From contig JH720310.1 in NCBI GenBank assembly GCA_000231825.2, positions 397,478-461,477 on the forward strand: DNA of 64,000 nt. The letters are read 5' to 3'. This stretch comes from Tetrahymena elliotti 4EA. Taxonomy: Eukaryota; Ciliophora; Oligohymenophorea; Hymenostomatida; Tetrahymenidae. Positions 63,826 to 64,000 of the stretch are shown in pieces. A program made the translations under genes and the position numbers. Position 1 is the stretch's first letter, and each line of letters begins with the position of its first letter. Below the pieces are notes generated by a model. That model was not told the DNA's origin and searched no databases. It saw only the letters and a list, made by a program, of their open reading frames with translations.

Positions 63826-64000
63826 TTTTAAAATGGGTTTCACAAAAACATGTAAAAAAAAAAATGTTGTTAAAAATTAATTAATCTACAAATTAAGTCT
63901 ATTTACTCTTATTTAGCCTCAAATTTCATTAATTTCTTCTCTCTTAATAATTGCCAGCTATTCTTACAAAAATCAATCAAAAAGTTTGATTAAAAACAAA
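63826..64000. other. 3' flank of gene E to the window edge
   Basis: AT-rich sequence with no gene and no telomeric repeat, so the chromosome continues beyond the window. Confidence 0.5.

Noticed and set aside
1..64000. tRNA, rRNA, CRISPR arrays, telomeric CCCCAA repeats, the chromosome breakage motif
   Set aside because: I looked for characteristic motifs (GGTTCAAATCC-type T-arms, telomere arrays, the 15-base breakage sequence) and saw none; a covariance-model scan would be decisive.

Overview
The window looks like macronuclear DNA of an oligohymenophorean ciliate, most likely Tetrahymena or a close relative. It is extremely AT-rich. Every convincing gene reads through many TAA and TAG codons as glutamine and stops only at TGA. 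Introns are numerous, mostly 45-110 bp, AT-rich and GT...AG, and removing them restores the frame in conserved proteins. An ordinary ORF caller that stops at TAA/TAG therefore sees only fragments. I rebuilt the genes by hand with TGA as the only stop. For most multi-exon genes the exon lengths sum to an exact multiple of three.

Left part (0.5-15.5 kb). Minus strand: a WD40-like protein, a degenerate protein kinase (pseudokinase) and the signal recognition particle receptor alpha subunit. Plus strand: an OPR/FASTK-like helical-repeat protein with a mitochondrial-type N-terminus, and a two-TM membrane protein of a ciliate-expanded type whose final coding bases run into a degenerate tandem array. 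A perfect 44-bp inverted repeat lies between the pseudokinase and the SRP receptor.

Middle part (17-46 kb). Two minus-strand copies of a small protein family that I do not recognise (called KSKRF here), each near low-complexity or tandem repeats. A secreted class 3 lipase with a probable frameshift near its end. One very large minus-strand gene (about 12.9 kb, about 3,600 residues, at least 13 introns). A small cysteine-rich single-pass membrane protein resembling VOPP1/WBP1. A Pus3/Deg1-type tRNA pseudouridine synthase, and an RS- and Asn/Gln/Met-rich protein.

Right part (46.6-64 kb), all plus strand. An M16 (insulysin-like) metallopeptidase with an N-terminal membrane anchor; a 224-base assembly gap lies in one of its introns. 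A secreted GH31 alpha-glucosidase-type enzyme. Three more KSKRF copies. There is no operon structure: genes are separated by 0.4-3 kb of AT-rich DNA, much of it degenerate tandem repeats. The most unusual content is the five-member KSKRF family, the palindrome, the amplified 3' end of the two-TM gene and the giant protein. I saw no rRNA, tRNA, CRISPR array or telomere.
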